Source of the DNA: Anaeromyxobacter oryzae
GTDB taxonomy: Bacteria > Myxococcota > Myxococcia > Myxococcales > Anaeromyxobacteraceae
DNA length: 64,000 bases
Direction: 5' to 3'
Assembly: GCF_023169945.1 (NCBI RefSeq)
Contig: NZ_AP025591.1
Coordinates: 2,998,501-3,062,500, forward strand
A program made the position numbers and the translations under genes. Shown one piece after another: positions 55,244 to 64,000 of this stretch. The notes beneath the pieces are model-generated. The model ran no database searches and had not been told where the DNA came from. It worked only from the letters and a program-made list of their open reading frames with translations. The first letter of the stretch is position 1. Every line of letters starts with the position of its first letter.

Positions 55244-56581
55244 ATGGCCCGGGTGCTCATCGCGGACGACGAGGCGAAGCTCGGGAGGCTCCTCGCCGAG
55301 GCGCTCGAGCGGGACGGCCACGCCGTCGACCGCGTCGGCGGCGGCCGCGAGGCGCTCGCCCGCCTCTCCGCCGGGCCGCTCGACGTGGTCGTGACGGATC
55401 TCCGGATGCCGGAGGTGGACGGGATCGCGGTCCTGCGCGCCGCCCGCGCGCTCGCCGATCCGCCCGAGGTCGTCCTCATGACCGCGCACGCGAGCGCGGA
55501 GAGCGCGGTCGAGGCGATGAAGGCCGGCGCGGCCGACTACGTGCTGAAGCCGTTCGCGATGGACGAGCTCCGGCTCCGCGTGAGGCGGCTCGCGGCGCAG
55601 CGCGAGGCGGAGCGGCGGAGCGCGCGGCTCCTCGCCGAGCTCACCCCGTCGCTGGTCGCTGAGAGCCCGGCGATGCAGGCGGTCCTCGCCGCCGCGCGCC
55701 GCGTGGCGGCGACCGACGCGACGGTCCTGCTCCTCGGCGAGAGCGGGACGGGGAAGAGCCAGCTCGCGCGCGCCATCCACTACGAGAGCCGGCGCGCGGC
55801 GGCGCCCATCGTCGAGGTGCACTGCGCGGCCCTCCCCGAGACGCTCCTCGAGAGCGAGCTCTTCGGGCACGAGAAGGGCGCCTTCACCGGCGCGGTGGCG
55901 CGGAAGGCCGGCCACCTCGCGGCCGCGGACGGCGGCACCCTCTTCCTCGACGAGATCGGCGAGGTCACCCAGGCGACGCAGGTGAAGCTGCTGCGGTTCC
56001 TCCAGGAGCGCCGGTTCGTCCCGGTCGGCGCGACGGAGGAGCGCCAGGTCGACGTCCGCGTGGTCGCGGCCACGAACCGGGACCTCGAGGCGGCGGTGTC
56101 CGCGGGGAGCTTCCGCGAGGACCTCTACTACCGCCTCAACGTGTTCGCGATCCACGTGCCGCCGCTCCGCGAGCGCCGGGAGGACGTCCTCCCCATCGCG
56201 GAGCGGTTCCTCGCGGCGCGGGGCGTCCCGCCCGCGAAGCTGTCCGCCGCGGCCCGCGACCGCCTCCTCGCCCACGCCTGGCCGGGGAACGTCCGCGAGC
56301 TCGAGAACGCGCTCGAGCGGGCCCTCATCCTCGCCGGCGAGGACGAGCTCCGTCCGGAGCACCTCGCGCCGGCGTCACCGGGGCGGTCCCGCCGGGCCGC
56401 GGACGTCCTCGGCGAGGGCTTCGACCTCGACGCGTTCGAGCGGGACCTCCTCCACGCCGCCCTCGAGCGGACCGGCGGGAACAAGGCGGCGGCGGCGCGG
56501 CTCCTCGGCATCACGCGGCGCCGCCTCTACTCCCGGCTCGAGAGCCTCGGCGCGCCCGACGAGGCCGGGAAGGACGACTGA
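55244..56581 (+). CDS. Sigma-54-dependent response regulator (NtrC family)
   Basis: The 445-residue activator has a receiver with phospho-acceptor Asp52 (VVVTDLRMP) and Lys in LKPFAMDEL, an AAA+ domain with GESGTGKS, the sigma-54-contacting GAFTGA loop, GTLFLDEIGEV, and a Fis-type helix-turn-helix (GGNKAAAARLLGITRRRLYSRL). It is the last gene of the unit with a sigma-54 promoter at its head, so positive autoregulation is likely. Confidence 0.95.
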   Translation: MARVLIADDEAKLGRLLAEALERDGHAVDRVGGGREALARLSAGPLDVVVTDLRMPEVDGIAVLRAARALADPPEVVLMTAHASAESAVEAMKAGAADYVLKPFAMDELRLRVRRLAAQREAERRSARLLAELTPSLVAESPAMQAVLAAARRVAATDATVLLLGESGTGKSQLARAIHYESRRAAAPIVEVHCAALPETLLESELFGHEKGAFTGAVARKAGHLAAADGGTLFLDEIGEVTQATQVKLLRFLQERRFVPVGATEERQVDVRVVAATNRDLEAAVSAGSFREDLYYRLNVFAIHVPPLRERREDVLPIAERFLAARGVPPAKLSAAARDRLLAHAWPGNVRELENALERALILAGEDELRPEHLAPASPGRSRRAADVLGEGFDLDAFERDLLHAALERTGGNKAAAARLLGITRRRLYSRLESLGAPDEAGKDD

Positions 56582-56668
56582 TCCCGCGCCCGGCCCGGGC
56601 GCGGTCCCCGGGGGAGAGGCGACCCCGCCGGGGCGGCGGCGGGCGAGCCGGGCGGCGGGGGCGAGGCG

Positions 56669-56674
56669 TATGCT
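56669..56674 (+). promoter_or_regulatory. -10-like TATGCT before adenosine deaminase
   Basis: TATGCT ends 6 nt before the ATG at 56681; no ribosome site lies between. Confidence 0.45.
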
Positions 56675-56680
56675 TCCCCC

Positions 56681-57826
56681 ATGTCCGGCCCCACGCGAGA
56701 GGCGCTTCCGCCGGTGACCGAGGAGCTCGTCCGCGCGCTCCCGAAGACCGACCTCCACTGTCACCTCGACGGCTCGCTCCGGGTCGCCACCATCCTCGAG
56801 CTCGCCGAGCAGCAGGGCGTGAAGCTCCCGGCCGACACGACGGACGGCCTCGCGAAGGCCATCCACATGGGGCAGATCTGCGAGTCGCTCGAGGACTACC
56901 TCACCGCCTTCGACGTCACCCTCGCGGTGCTGCAGACGGAGGAGGCGCTCTACCGGGCGGCTCACGAGCTCGCGACCGACTGCGCCGCCGAGAACGTGCG
57001 CTACCTCGAGGTCCGCTACTCGCCGGTGCTCCACACGCGGCAGGGGCTCAAGCCGACGACGATCGTGGACGCGGTGCTCGAGGGCCTGCGCGTCGCCAAG
57101 CGCGAGACCGGCATCAAGTCCAACGTGATCATCTGCGGGATCCGCCACATGGATCCGGTGACGAGCGTCCGGCTCGCCGAGCTCGCCGTCGCCTACAAGG
57201 GGAAGGGCGTGGTCGGGTTCGACCTCGCCGGCGCGGAGGAGGGTCACCCGGCGCGGCGGCACCGCGACGCCGTCCAGCTCATCCTCGACAACAACGTGAA
57301 CGTGACCATCCACGCCGGCGAGGCGTTCGGCCCGGAGTCCATCGCCCAGGCGGTGCACTGGTGCGGCGCGCACCGCATCGGGCACGGCGTGCGCCTGCGC
57401 GAGTCGGGCGATCTGCTGAACTACGTGAACGACCACCGCATCCCGCTCGAGATGTGCCCGTCGTCGAACGTGCAGACGGGCTCCGTGCCGAACTTCGCGG
57501 CGCACCCGCTCCGCTTCTACTTCGACTTCGGGCTGCGCGTGACGGTGAACACCGACAACCGGCTCGTCACCGACACCACCTGCACGAAGGAGCTGCTCAT
57601 CGCGCACCGGGAGATGGGCTTCACGCTCGAGGACCTCTGCACGGTGCTGGTGCAGGGCTTCAAGAGCGCGTTCCTCCCGTTCCGCGAGAAGGCGGACCTG
57701 CTCCGGCAGGTGAACGCCGAGATCGCCGACGTGCTCGCGCGCTTCGGCCGGGCGGCGCCCGTGCCCGCCGCGGGCGCTGCGGGCGCCGCGGTGCGGGGCC
57801 CACGCCCGGCGCGGATCACGCCGTGA
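56681..57826 (+). CDS. add: Adenosine deaminase
   Basis: The enzyme deaminates adenosine to inosine in purine salvage. The 381-residue barrel has the zinc motif DLHCHLDGSLR near residue 25, the HAGEAFG motif with catalytic Glu, AHRIGHGV, CPSSNVQTG, and NTDNRLV where many relatives read NTDDP. The near-consensus Asn in place of the second Asp is mild and the family also includes adenine deaminases and AMP-related enzymes, so substrate preference is not certain. A short Ala-rich tail follows. Confidence 0.88.
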   Translation: MSGPTREALPPVTEELVRALPKTDLHCHLDGSLRVATILELAEQQGVKLPADTTDGLAKAIHMGQICESLEDYLTAFDVTLAVLQTEEALYRAAHELATDCAAENVRYLEVRYSPVLHTRQGLKPTTIVDAVLEGLRVAKRETGIKSNVIICGIRHMDPVTSVRLAELAVAYKGKGVVGFDLAGAEEGHPARRHRDAVQLILDNNVNVTIHAGEAFGPESIAQAVHWCGAHRIGHGVRLRESGDLLNYVNDHRIPLEMCPSSNVQTGSVPNFAAHPLRFYFDFGLRVTVNTDNRLVTDTTCTKELLIAHREMGFTLEDLCTVLVQGFKSAFLPFREKADLLRQVNAEIADVLARFGRAAPVPAAGAAGAAVRGPRPARITP

Positions 57827-57991
57827 AGGCGGTGGCCGATGCGCCGTGGCTCGGCTGATCGCCGACGCCCCATGCGGTCGCGCGGCCGGCGCGCGGGTCC
57901 GACGTAGAGTGAGGGCTCGCGACGCGCGGGGCGGGCGCGACGCGGCTCCCGAACCGTCGGCTGCTTCCTTGCCCCACCCCGGCGAGGTGCG

Positions 57992-57997
57992 TAGCAT
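57992..57997 (+). promoter_or_regulatory. -10-like TAGCAT before glgC
   Basis: TAGCAT lies 36 nt upstream of the glgC ATG. Unlike most genes here, glgC keeps a leader with a Shine-Dalgarno site (CAGGAG). Confidence 0.4.
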
Positions 57998-58033
57998 CGA
58001 CTCGACACCCGCTCACACACCAGGAGTCAAGAG

Positions 58034-59275
58034 ATGGCGAAGTTCCTCGCGATGATCCTCGCGGGCGGCGAGGGCCGCCGCCTCGACCCGCTCACCCGCG
58101 AGCGCGCGAAGCCCGCCGTCCCCTTCGGCGGGCGCTACCGCATCATCGACTTCGTCCTCTCGAACTTCGCGAACTCCGGCATCCTCCGGATGAAGGTGCT
58201 GGTCCAGTACAAGTCGGAGTCGCTCAACACGCACGTCCAGCGCGGGTGGCGGCTCACCGCGCTCCTGAACCAGTACGTGGAGCTCGTGCCCGCGCAGATG
58301 CGGGTCGGCCCGAAGTGGTTCGAGGGCTCCGCGGACGCGATCTACCAGAACCTCAACATCATCACCGACGAGGAGCCCGAGTACACCTTCGTCTTCGGCG
58401 CCGATCACGTCTACCGGATGGACGTGCGGCAGATGCTCGACTTCCACCTCGACCGGAAGGCCGAGCTCACCGTCGCCGCGATCCCCATCCCGAAGGAGGA
58501 CGCGAGCGAGTTCGGGATCATCGAGGTCGACGCCGAGGGGCGGATGATCGGGTTCACCGAGAAGCCCAAGGCGGACGCGAAGACGATCCCGGGCGACCCG
58601 ACCCGCTGCCTCGCCTCGATGGGCAACTACCTGTTCACCACCGACTCGCTCGTGCAGGAGATCGTGCGCGACGCCGGCGACCCGAACAGCGCCCACGACT
58701 TCGGGAAGTCCATCGTCGCGTCGATGTACCAGCGCAAGCGCGTCTACGTGTACGACTTCGCGCGGAACGTGGTGCCCGGGCAGACCGAGCGGGAGCGCGG
58801 CTACTGGCGCGACGTCGGCTCCATCGACGCCTACTTCCAGGCGAACATGGACCTCGTCGCGGTGGACCCGATCTTCTCGCTCTACAACGACCAGTGGCCG
58901 ATCTTCACGGTCCAGTACAACTACCCGCCCGCCAAGTTCGTCTTCAACAACGAGAAGGAGCACCGCGTCGGCCGCGCGACGGACTCGCTCGTCTCGGAGG
59001 GCTGCATCATCTCCGGCGGCCACGTGCACCACTGCATCGTCTCGCCGAAGGTGCGGGTGAACAGCTACTCGACCGTGGAGGACTCGATCCTCTTCGAGAA
59101 CGTGAACATCGGCCGGCACTGCAAGATCCGCCGGGCGATCATCGACAAGCACGTCGACATCCCCGCGCACACGACCATCGGCTACGACCTGGAGAAGGAC
59201 CGCAAGCACTTCCACGTGACCGAGAGCGGGATCGTGATCATCCCGAAGGGCATGCGGATCGAGTCCGCGCGCTGA
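58034..59275 (+). CDS. glgC: Glucose-1-phosphate adenylyltransferase
   Basis: GlgC makes ADP-glucose, the committed step of glycogen synthesis. The 413-residue protein has the nucleotide-binding start [47 protein letters not shown], the FTEKP glucose-binding segment and a C-terminal left-handed beta-helix. The N-terminal Arg/Lys cluster suits allosteric control by sugar phosphates. CAGGAG precedes the ATG. Confidence 0.95.
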   Translation: MAKFLAMILAGGEGRRLDPLTRERAKPAVPFGGRYRIIDFVLSNFANSGILRMKVLVQYKSESLNTHVQRGWRLTALLNQYVELVPAQMRVGPKWFEGSADAIYQNLNIITDEEPEYTFVFGADHVYRMDVRQMLDFHLDRKAELTVAAIPIPKEDASEFGIIEVDAEGRMIGFTEKPKADAKTIPGDPTRCLASMGNYLFTTDSLVQEIVRDAGDPNSAHDFGKSIVASMYQRKRVYVYDFARNVVPGQTERERGYWRDVGSIDAYFQANMDLVAVDPIFSLYNDQWPIFTVQYNYPPAKFVFNNEKEHRVGRATDSLVSEGCIISGGHVHHCIVSPKVRVNSYSTVEDSILFENVNIGRHCKIRRAIIDKHVDIPAHTTIGYDLEKDRKHFHVTESGIVIIPKGMRIESAR

Positions 59276-59293
59276 GGCGCCCGAGCGGGGGCG

Positions 59294-59686
59294 CTACCGC
59301 GGGACGAGCCGCTCGGCCTTGTTGAAGGCGATCTGCAGATCGACGGGCTTCTCGAGCACGTCCCACGCCCCGAGCTCGAGCAGCAGGTCGCGCATGGCCT
59401 GATCGCCGCCGAAGGCGGTGATGACGAGCACCGGGATGCTGCGCGTGCCCGGGTTCTCCTTCAGGGCCTTGAGCGCGTCGCGTCCGTCGAGCCGCGGCAT
59501 CGCGACGTCGAGCAGGATGACGTCCGGGCGCTCGGTCGCCGCGGCGACGAGGGCCTCGGCGCCGTCGCGCGCGAAGGTCACGGCGTGGCCGCGGCTCTGC
59601 GCATACGCCCCGTACAGCTTGGACACCGCCGGGTCGTCCTCGGCGACCAGGATCCGGAGCGGCGGGGCGGCGACCGTGCTCGTCAT
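59294..59686 (-). CDS. Single-domain response regulator (CheY-like)
   Basis: A 130-residue lone receiver with acidic pair EDD at 16-18, phospho-acceptor Asp60 (ILLDVAMP), Thr in VITAFGG and Lys in LEKPVD, so the phosphorylation machinery is complete. It has no output domain and no adjacent kinase. ATG 59686 is preferred to 59692 because TATCCT lies 9 nt from the former but only 3 nt from the latter. It is convergent with glgC; partner unknown. Confidence 0.88.
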   Translation of the reverse strand: MTSTVAAPPLRILVAEDDPAVSKLYGAYAQSRGHAVTFARDGAEALVAAATERPDVILLDVAMPRLDGRDALKALKENPGTRSIPVLVITAFGGDQAMRDLLLELGAWDVLEKPVDLQIAFNKAERLVPR

Positions 59687-59695
59687 CTTCATTGG

Positions 59696-59701
59696 AGGAT
59701 A
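59696..59701 (-). promoter_or_regulatory. -10-like TATCCT before the receiver gene
   Basis: Reads on the minus strand, 9 nt from ATG 59686. It decides the start as described for that gene. Confidence 0.45.
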
Positions 59702-59850
59702 GCCCGCCAGCCTGACGAAGCAACGGGCGGATGGCGCGCCTTCAGGGCGTCACCCGCCGGTTCCCCTGTCCGCCCAAGCACCTAGCCGCGCACCCGGTAG
59801 TTCACTCCGCGAGCGGGGTGGCGGCCGCCGGGCGTCGAGCGGGTGCGCGC

Positions 59851-59884
59851 GGAGCAGAGAGGGAGGTGATGGGCCTCCCGCTCC
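59851..59884. other. Extended hairpin in a divergent intergenic region
   Basis: GGGAGG (59861-59866) pairs with CCTCCC (59874-59879), and after a 3-nt bulge GGAGC (59851-59855) pairs with GCTCC (59880-59884). It lies between the receiver gene and the second M16 operon. It may be a regulatory dyad or a leader structure. The rest of this 280-bp gap shows nothing else. Confidence 0.4.
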
Positions 59885-59942
59885 TCCAGGGACGGGACGT
59901 TCCCGGGGGGCCGGACGACGGGGCGGCCGCTCGCTCCGGAAC

Positions 59943-59971
59943 GTGACGCCGCGACGGGCGGGGCTTATAAC
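59943..59971 (+). promoter_or_regulatory. Promoter of the second M16 operon
   Basis: GTGACG at 59943-59948, a 17-bp spacer, and TATAAC at 59966-59971, which is close to consensus. The -10 ends 10 nt before the ATG at 59982. The -35 is the same GTGACG seen before bioA. Confidence 0.6.
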
Positions 59972-59981
59972 GCGGGCCGCC

Positions 59982-61409
59982 ATGACCTCCGGTCCCTTGC
60001 TCGTCACCGCCCTCGCCGCCGCGCTCGCGGCAGGGCCGGCCTCCACGCCCCCGCCGGCGCCCGGCGCGACGACCGCCGCGGCCACCGCGACGGAGACGCC
60101 GAGGATCCCCTACGAGATGTTCCGGCTCGCGAACGGGCTCACCGTGATCCTGAACGTCGATCACGGCGCGCCGCTCGTGGGCGTTCACGTTCAGTATGAC
60201 GTCGGCTCGAAGGACGAGAAGCCCGGCCGCACCGGGTTCGCGCACCTGTTCGAGCACCTCATGTTCCAGGGGACCGAGCACCTGCCGAAGGGGCTCGAGG
60301 ACCGGCTCGTCGACGCCGCGGGCGGCGACGCGAACGGCTCCACGGCCCAGGACACGACGGTGTACTGGCAGCAGGTGCCGTCGAACGCCCTCGAGCAGAT
60401 GCTGTTCATCGGCTCGGAGCGGATGGGGTTCCTGCTCCCCACCCTCGACCAGGCGAAGCTCGACAACCAGCGCGACGTCGTGCGGAACGAGCGGCGGCAG
60501 AGCTACGAGATGCAGCCGTACGGGCTCGCCTACGACAAGATCCTCTCCAACCTCTGGAACCCGGAGTTCCCGTACCACTGGATGACCATCGGCTCGCACG
60601 AGGACCTCGAGGCGGCGACGCTCCAGGACGTCCGCGACTTCTTCGAGCGGTGGTACGGGCCGGAGAACGCCGTCCTCTCCATCTCCGGCGACATCGACCC
60701 GGCGCGGACGCGGGCGCTCGTCGAGAAGTGGTTCGCGGGGATCCCGGGGAAGACGAAGCCCCTCCACCAGCTCCCGGACCCGAAGCCGCTCGCGCAGGAG
60801 ACGCGCGTCACGATGGAGGACCGCGTGCAGCTTCCCCGGCTGTACGTCGCCTGGCAGACGCCGAAGGTCTTCGCCGCGGGCGACGCGGCCCTGGACCTCC
60901 TCGGGCAGATCCTCACGGACGGCAAGAGCGCGCGCCTCGTGAAGCGGCTCGTCATGGAGGAGCAGATCGCGCAGAGCGTCTCGGCGGGCCAGTCGAGCCA
61001 GGCGCTCGCCGGGATGTTCCTCGTGGTCGCGACGCCGAAGCCGGGCGTGCCGCTCGATCGCCTCGAGCGGGAGATCGACGAGGAGATCGCCCGCATCGCG
61101 AAGGAGCCGCCGACGGCGGTCGAGCTCGAGCGCGCGAAGAACAAGATAGAGGCGGGCGCGGTGTTCGGGCTCGAGCCGGTGGGTGGCTTCGGCGGGCGCG
61201 CCGCGACGCTCGCGAACTACTTCCTGCGCGCCGGCGACCCGGGGTTCCTCGAGAAGGATCTCGAGCGCTACCGCTTCGCCACCGCCGCCGACGTGTCGGA
61301 GGCCGCGAGGACCTTCCTCCGGAAGGATGCGCGCGTGGTCCTGAACGTCGTCCCGAAGACCGGCGCGCCCGCGCCGGCCGCCGCCGCCGCCGAGGGGAGC
61401 GCCCGATGA
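59982..61409 (+). CDS. M16 family zinc metalloprotease, active subunit (second pair)
   Basis: The 475-residue exported protease has a signal peptide and two M16 halves. The inverted zinc motif HLFEHLMFQGT near residue 85 is complete, and the distal Glu is in VRNERRQSYE. The overall design is the same as the protease at 25 kb, but the sequences differ clearly, so they are paralogues with possibly different substrates. Its stop overlaps the partner start by 4 nt (ATGA). Confidence 0.9.
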   Translation: MTSGPLLVTALAAALAAGPASTPPPAPGATTAAATATETPRIPYEMFRLANGLTVILNVDHGAPLVGVHVQYDVGSKDEKPGRTGFAHLFEHLMFQGTEHLPKGLEDRLVDAAGGDANGSTAQDTTVYWQQVPSNALEQMLFIGSERMGFLLPTLDQAKLDNQRDVVRNERRQSYEMQPYGLAYDKILSNLWNPEFPYHWMTIGSHEDLEAATLQDVRDFFERWYGPENAVLSISGDIDPARTRALVEKWFAGIPGKTKPLHQLPDPKPLAQETRVTMEDRVQLPRLYVAWQTPKVFAAGDAALDLLGQILTDGKSARLVKRLVMEEQIAQSVSAGQSSQALAGMFLVVATPKPGVPLDRLEREIDEEIARIAKEPPTAVELERAKNKIEAGAVFGLEPVGGFGGRAATLANYFLRAGDPGFLEKDLERYRFATAADVSEAARTFLRKDARVVLNVVPKTGAPAPAAAAAEGSAR

Positions 61410-63046
61410 CCCGCCGCACCTTCCGCCTCCTCCCGCTCGCCCTCGCGCTCGCCTGCGCAGCGCCGCGCCCGCCGCCGCCCGCCGAGCCGCAGAAGGCCGC
61501 CCCGGCGCAGGCCACGCAGCAGACCCAGGCCGCCCCGCAGCCGCCGCCCGGCCCGGACCGGTCGCGCCCCCCCGAGCTCGGTCCTGCGCCGGAGCTGGAG
61601 CTGCCCGCCCAGAAGCACTTCACGCTCGCGAACGGCCTCAAGGTCCGCCTCGTCGAGCGGCACCGGCTGCCCATCGTCGCGCTCCACCTCGTCGTGGACG
61701 CGGGCGGCATCCACGACCCGCCGAAGCTCCCCGGGCTGGCGAGCTTCACCGCCGCGATGCTCACCGAGGGCGGCACCCGGACCCGGAGCGCCACCCGGAT
61801 CTCGGACGACGTGGGCTTCCTCGGCGCGAGCCTCTCGTCGGGCGCGACGCAGGACTCCGCCTTCGTCTCCGGCGCATCGCTCTCACGGCACGTCCCGAAG
61901 CTGCTCGAGATCTTCGCCGACGTGGCGATGAACCCCGCGTTCCCGCGGAAGGACTTCCTCCGCGTGCAGGATCAGCGGAAGGTCACGCTGCTGCAGCAGC
62001 GCGATCAGCCGCAGACCGTCGCCACGAAGGCGTTCACGAACGTCTTCTGGGGGTCGGGGAGCCCGTACGCGCACTACGTGCTCGGCACGGAGGCCTCGGT
62101 CGCGGCGACGCGGCCGGAGGACCTCTCGCGGTACCACGCGCGGCTCTGGCGGCCGGACGGCGCCGAGCTGGTCGTCGTGGGCGACGTCACCGAGGCCGCG
62201 CTCCGGCCGGTGCTGGAGCGGACCCTCGGGAAGTGGAAGAAGGGCGGCCCCTCGCCGGTGCCCCGCCAGGGACCGCTCGCGGCGCCGCACCGGACGGTGC
62301 TCATCGAGAAGGCGGACGCGCCCCAGTCGGCGCTCCTCCTCGGCATGCCGGGCGTGGAGCGCGCCTCGAAGGACTACGTCCCGGCCACCGTGCTGTTCCA
62401 GGTGCTCGGCGGAGGCACCTCGTCCCGCCTGTTCCGGAACCTCCGCGAGGAGAAGGGTTACACGTACGGGCTCGGCGCGGGCGCCGACGCGCGACGGCTC
62501 GCCGGCGTCTCGGTCGTGCGCGGCAACGTGAAGGCGGACGTGACCGGCCCCGCGCTGAAGGAGATCCTGGCGGAGCTCGACCGGCTCCGGAAGGAGCCGG
62601 TGGCGGACGAGGAGCTCGCCGACGCGAAGGCGGCCCTGGTCCGCTCGCTCCCCGCGGACTTCGCCACGGTGGGCGGCGTCGCGGGCCGGATCGCCGAGCT
62701 CGTCGTGTACGGGCTCCCGGACGACTACTGGAACGGCTACGCCGACGCGGTGAAGAAGGTGACCGCGGAGGACGTGCGCCGCGTCGCCGACCGCGTCCTG
62801 GATCCGGCGCGGGCGACGCTCGTCCTCGTCGGAACGCCGGAGGTGGTGTCGCCGCAGCTCGCGGCGCTCCCCATCGGCCCGGTCGAGGTGCGGCCGCCGC
62901 CGGGCGAGCCGCCCGGGAAGAAGGGGCCGGCGGCGCCCAGGCCGCCGATGCCGGCGCGCGCGCCGGGGCCCACGCCGCCGCCGGCTGCGATGCCGCCGCC
63001 GGCGATGCATCCGGGCGCGGCGCCGACCGCGCCGGCGGGGCACTGA
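61406..63046 (+). CDS. M16 family pseudopeptidase partner subunit (second pair)
   Basis: The 546-residue protein begins with a signal ending ALAC (possible lipoprotein), then a long Pro/Gln/Ala linker and two M16 halves. The zinc motif is replaced by GLASFTAAMLTEGG. The Arg/Tyr pair is kept (SSRLFRNLREEKGYTYG). A Pro/Ala-rich tail of about 60 residues is unlike the first pair. It overlaps the active subunit by 4 nt and probably forms a heterodimer with it in the periplasm. Confidence 0.88.
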   Translation: MTRRTFRLLPLALALACAAPRPPPPAEPQKAAPAQATQQTQAAPQPPPGPDRSRPPELGPAPELELPAQKHFTLANGLKVRLVERHRLPIVALHLVVDAGGIHDPPKLPGLASFTAAMLTEGGTRTRSATRISDDVGFLGASLSSGATQDSAFVSGASLSRHVPKLLEIFADVAMNPAFPRKDFLRVQDQRKVTLLQQRDQPQTVATKAFTNVFWGSGSPYAHYVLGTEASVAATRPEDLSRYHARLWRPDGAELVVVGDVTEAALRPVLERTLGKWKKGGPSPVPRQGPLAAPHRTVLIEKADAPQSALLLGMPGVERASKDYVPATVLFQVLGGGTSSRLFRNLREEKGYTYGLGAGADARRLAGVSVVRGNVKADVTGPALKEILAELDRLRKEPVADEELADAKAALVRSLPADFATVGGVAGRIAELVVYGLPDDYWNGYADAVKKVTAEDVRRVADRVLDPARATLVLVGTPEVVSPQLAALPIGPVEVRPPPGEPPGKKGPAAPRPPMPARAPGPTPPPAAMPPPAMHPGAAPTAPAGH

Positions 63047-63092
63047 GACGCTGTAGGCTCCCCGCGCATAACGCCCTGTCGGACCCGCGGGG

Positions 63093-63098
63093 TAGATT
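63093..63098 (+). promoter_or_regulatory. -10-like TAGATT before the nuclease gene
   Basis: TAGATT ends 9 nt before an in-frame GTG at 63108 and 39 nt before the ATG at 63138. Under the leaderless pattern of this window the GTG could be the true start. Confidence 0.35.
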
Positions 63099-63137
63099 CG
63101 GGGCAGCGTGTGGCCGCCTGGCCGCACGCGCCCCGCC

Positions 63138-64000
63138 ATGGCCGATCTCCAGAACGAGTTCTCCTGGTCGAAGTCCCGCCACGAGAAGTTCGCCGAGTGC
63201 CGGCGGGCGTACTTCTACACGTACTACGGCAGCTGGGGCGGCTGGGAGGCGGCGCACGGCTCCGAGGTCCGCGAGCTGTACGTCCTGAAGAAGCTCTCCT
63301 CGCGCTGGCAGTGGGCGGGCTCGGTCGTCCACGCGTCGCTGAAGCAGATGCTCTCCGCGGCGCGGGTGACCGGCACCTTCTGGACGCTCGAGAAGCTCCT
63401 CGAGCGGACCCGCGCCCGCGCCCGGGCCGAGTGGTCCACCTCGCGGGAGAAGGCGTACTGGCGCGAGGCCTCGAAGATCGTCGGCCTCGTCGAGCACGAG
63501 TACGGCGAGCCGGTCGCGGGCGCCGACTGGAAGAAGCTCTACGAGGCCACCATCGACGGCGGGCTCCGGCGATTCTACGCGAGCGCCGCCTTCGACGAGA
63601 TTCGCCGCACGCCGCGGGACCGCTGGCTCACGGTGGACGAGCTCGACTCCTGGGACTTCGAGGGGACGAAGATCTGGGTCGCGATCGACTTCGCGTACCG
63701 CGACGCAGACGGCCGGGTGCAGGTGCTCGACTGGAAGACGGGCAAGGAGCGCGGGGTCGACCACACGCAGGTCGGGATCTACGCGCTCTACGCGCAGCGG
63801 AAGTGGGGCGTGCCCGCGGACGCCGTCGTGCCCGGGCTGGTGTACCTCGTCGGCGAGGGCGAGGCGGCGGAGCGGGTCTCGGTGGCGGCCGATCCGGCCG
63901 CGCTCGAGGGCTGCCAGACGGCGATGCGGACCTCGATCGAGGGGATGAAGGCGATGCTCGCCGATCCCGCACGGAACCTGGCGCGGCTCGACGCGTTCCC
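63138..64000 (+). CDS. PD-(D/E)XK nuclease family protein, 3' end outside the window
   Basis: The 287 residues in view begin MADLQNEFSWSKSRHEKFAECRRAYFYTYY-like, the opening of RecB-type PDDEXK_1 nucleases, where an early Cys often joins an iron-sulfur cluster with later ones. The active site AIDFAYRDADGRVQVLDWKTGK supplies the D...D-x-K residues, followed by QVGIYALYAQ. It may take part in recombination or repair. The open frame runs off the window end. An in-frame GTG at 63108 is an alternative start. Confidence 0.85.
   Translation, partial: MADLQNEFSWSKSRHEKFAECRRAYFYTYYGSWGGWEAAHGSEVRELYVLKKLSSRWQWAGSVVHASLKQMLSAARVTGTFWTLEKLLERTRARARAEWSTSREKAYWREASKIVGLVEHEYGEPVAGADWKKLYEATIDGGLRRFYASAAFDEIRRTPRDRWLTVDELDSWDFEGTKIWVAIDFAYRDADGRVQVLDWKTGKERGVDHTQVGIYALYAQRKWGVPADAVVPGLVYLVGEGEAAERVSVAADPAALEGCQTAMRTSIEGMKAMLADPARNLARLDAF

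Overview
The window reads as a chromosomal segment of a myxobacterium, most likely Anaeromyxobacter or a close relative (inference). The DNA is very GC-rich with G or C at nearly every third codon position. Gene content fits Myxococcota: a PocR-domain sensor kinase, NtrC-type sigma-54 signalling, OtsA-OtsB and PabB-PabC fusions, paired M16 peptidases, and small proteins familiar from that group. About 52 protein genes are tightly packed on both strands. I see no rRNA, tRNA or CRISPR array.

Layout. 1-9.3 kb: a chemoreceptor tail, an EVE-domain protein, tatB-tatC, a thiolase, a rhomboid-like protein lacking its serine, a large protein with Asp-Pro-Asn repeats, and a YgiQ-type radical SAM protein. 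9.4-20.5 kb: a PocR/PAS/PAS histidine kinase, bioA-bioD, glgB, an HtrA protease set, and an overlapping thiE / class I amidotransferase / thiD operon. 20.5-22.4 kb: an IS110-family element, the only clear mobile DNA. 22.4-31.2 kb: dnaB, a LEA14-like lipoprotein, an M16 peptidase/pseudopeptidase pair, a PAP2 phosphatase and bifunctional OtsA-OtsB. 31.3-47.1 kb: metH, an AmrS-type radical SAM enzyme, lolA, a HerA-like ATPase, a DUF1684 lipoprotein, an MFS transporter, rimO, a CreD-like membrane protein, YajQ, RNase J and a secreted unknown. 47.1-56.6 kb: a UvrD/PcrA helicase, fused pabB-pabC, then a five-gene unit behind a strong sigma-54 promoter that encodes two exported or TPR proteins, a TPR/beta-barrel outer-membrane protein, and its own histidine kinase and NtrC-type regulator. 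56.7-64 kb: adenosine deaminase, glgC, a single-domain response regulator, a second M16 pair, and the start of a PD-(D/E)XK nuclease.

Two observations stand out. First, the IS110 element can be read in full. It splits a REP-like palindrome at a CT core. Its 5' non-coding end folds into two loops: one carries guides matching the flanking target, the other carries guides matching the element's own ends. That is the layout of a bridge RNA. Second, many genes have a TANNNT hexamer only 6-11 nt before the start codon and no Shine-Dalgarno sequence, which suggests widespread leaderless transcription and helps choose several start codons.

Functional themes are glycogen and trehalose metabolism (glgB, glgC, otsAB), cofactor synthesis (biotin, thiamine, folate, B12-dependent methionine), envelope biogenesis and proteolysis (Tat, LolA, HtrA, M16), RNA and DNA maintenance (RNase J, DnaB, UvrD), and two-component signalling.
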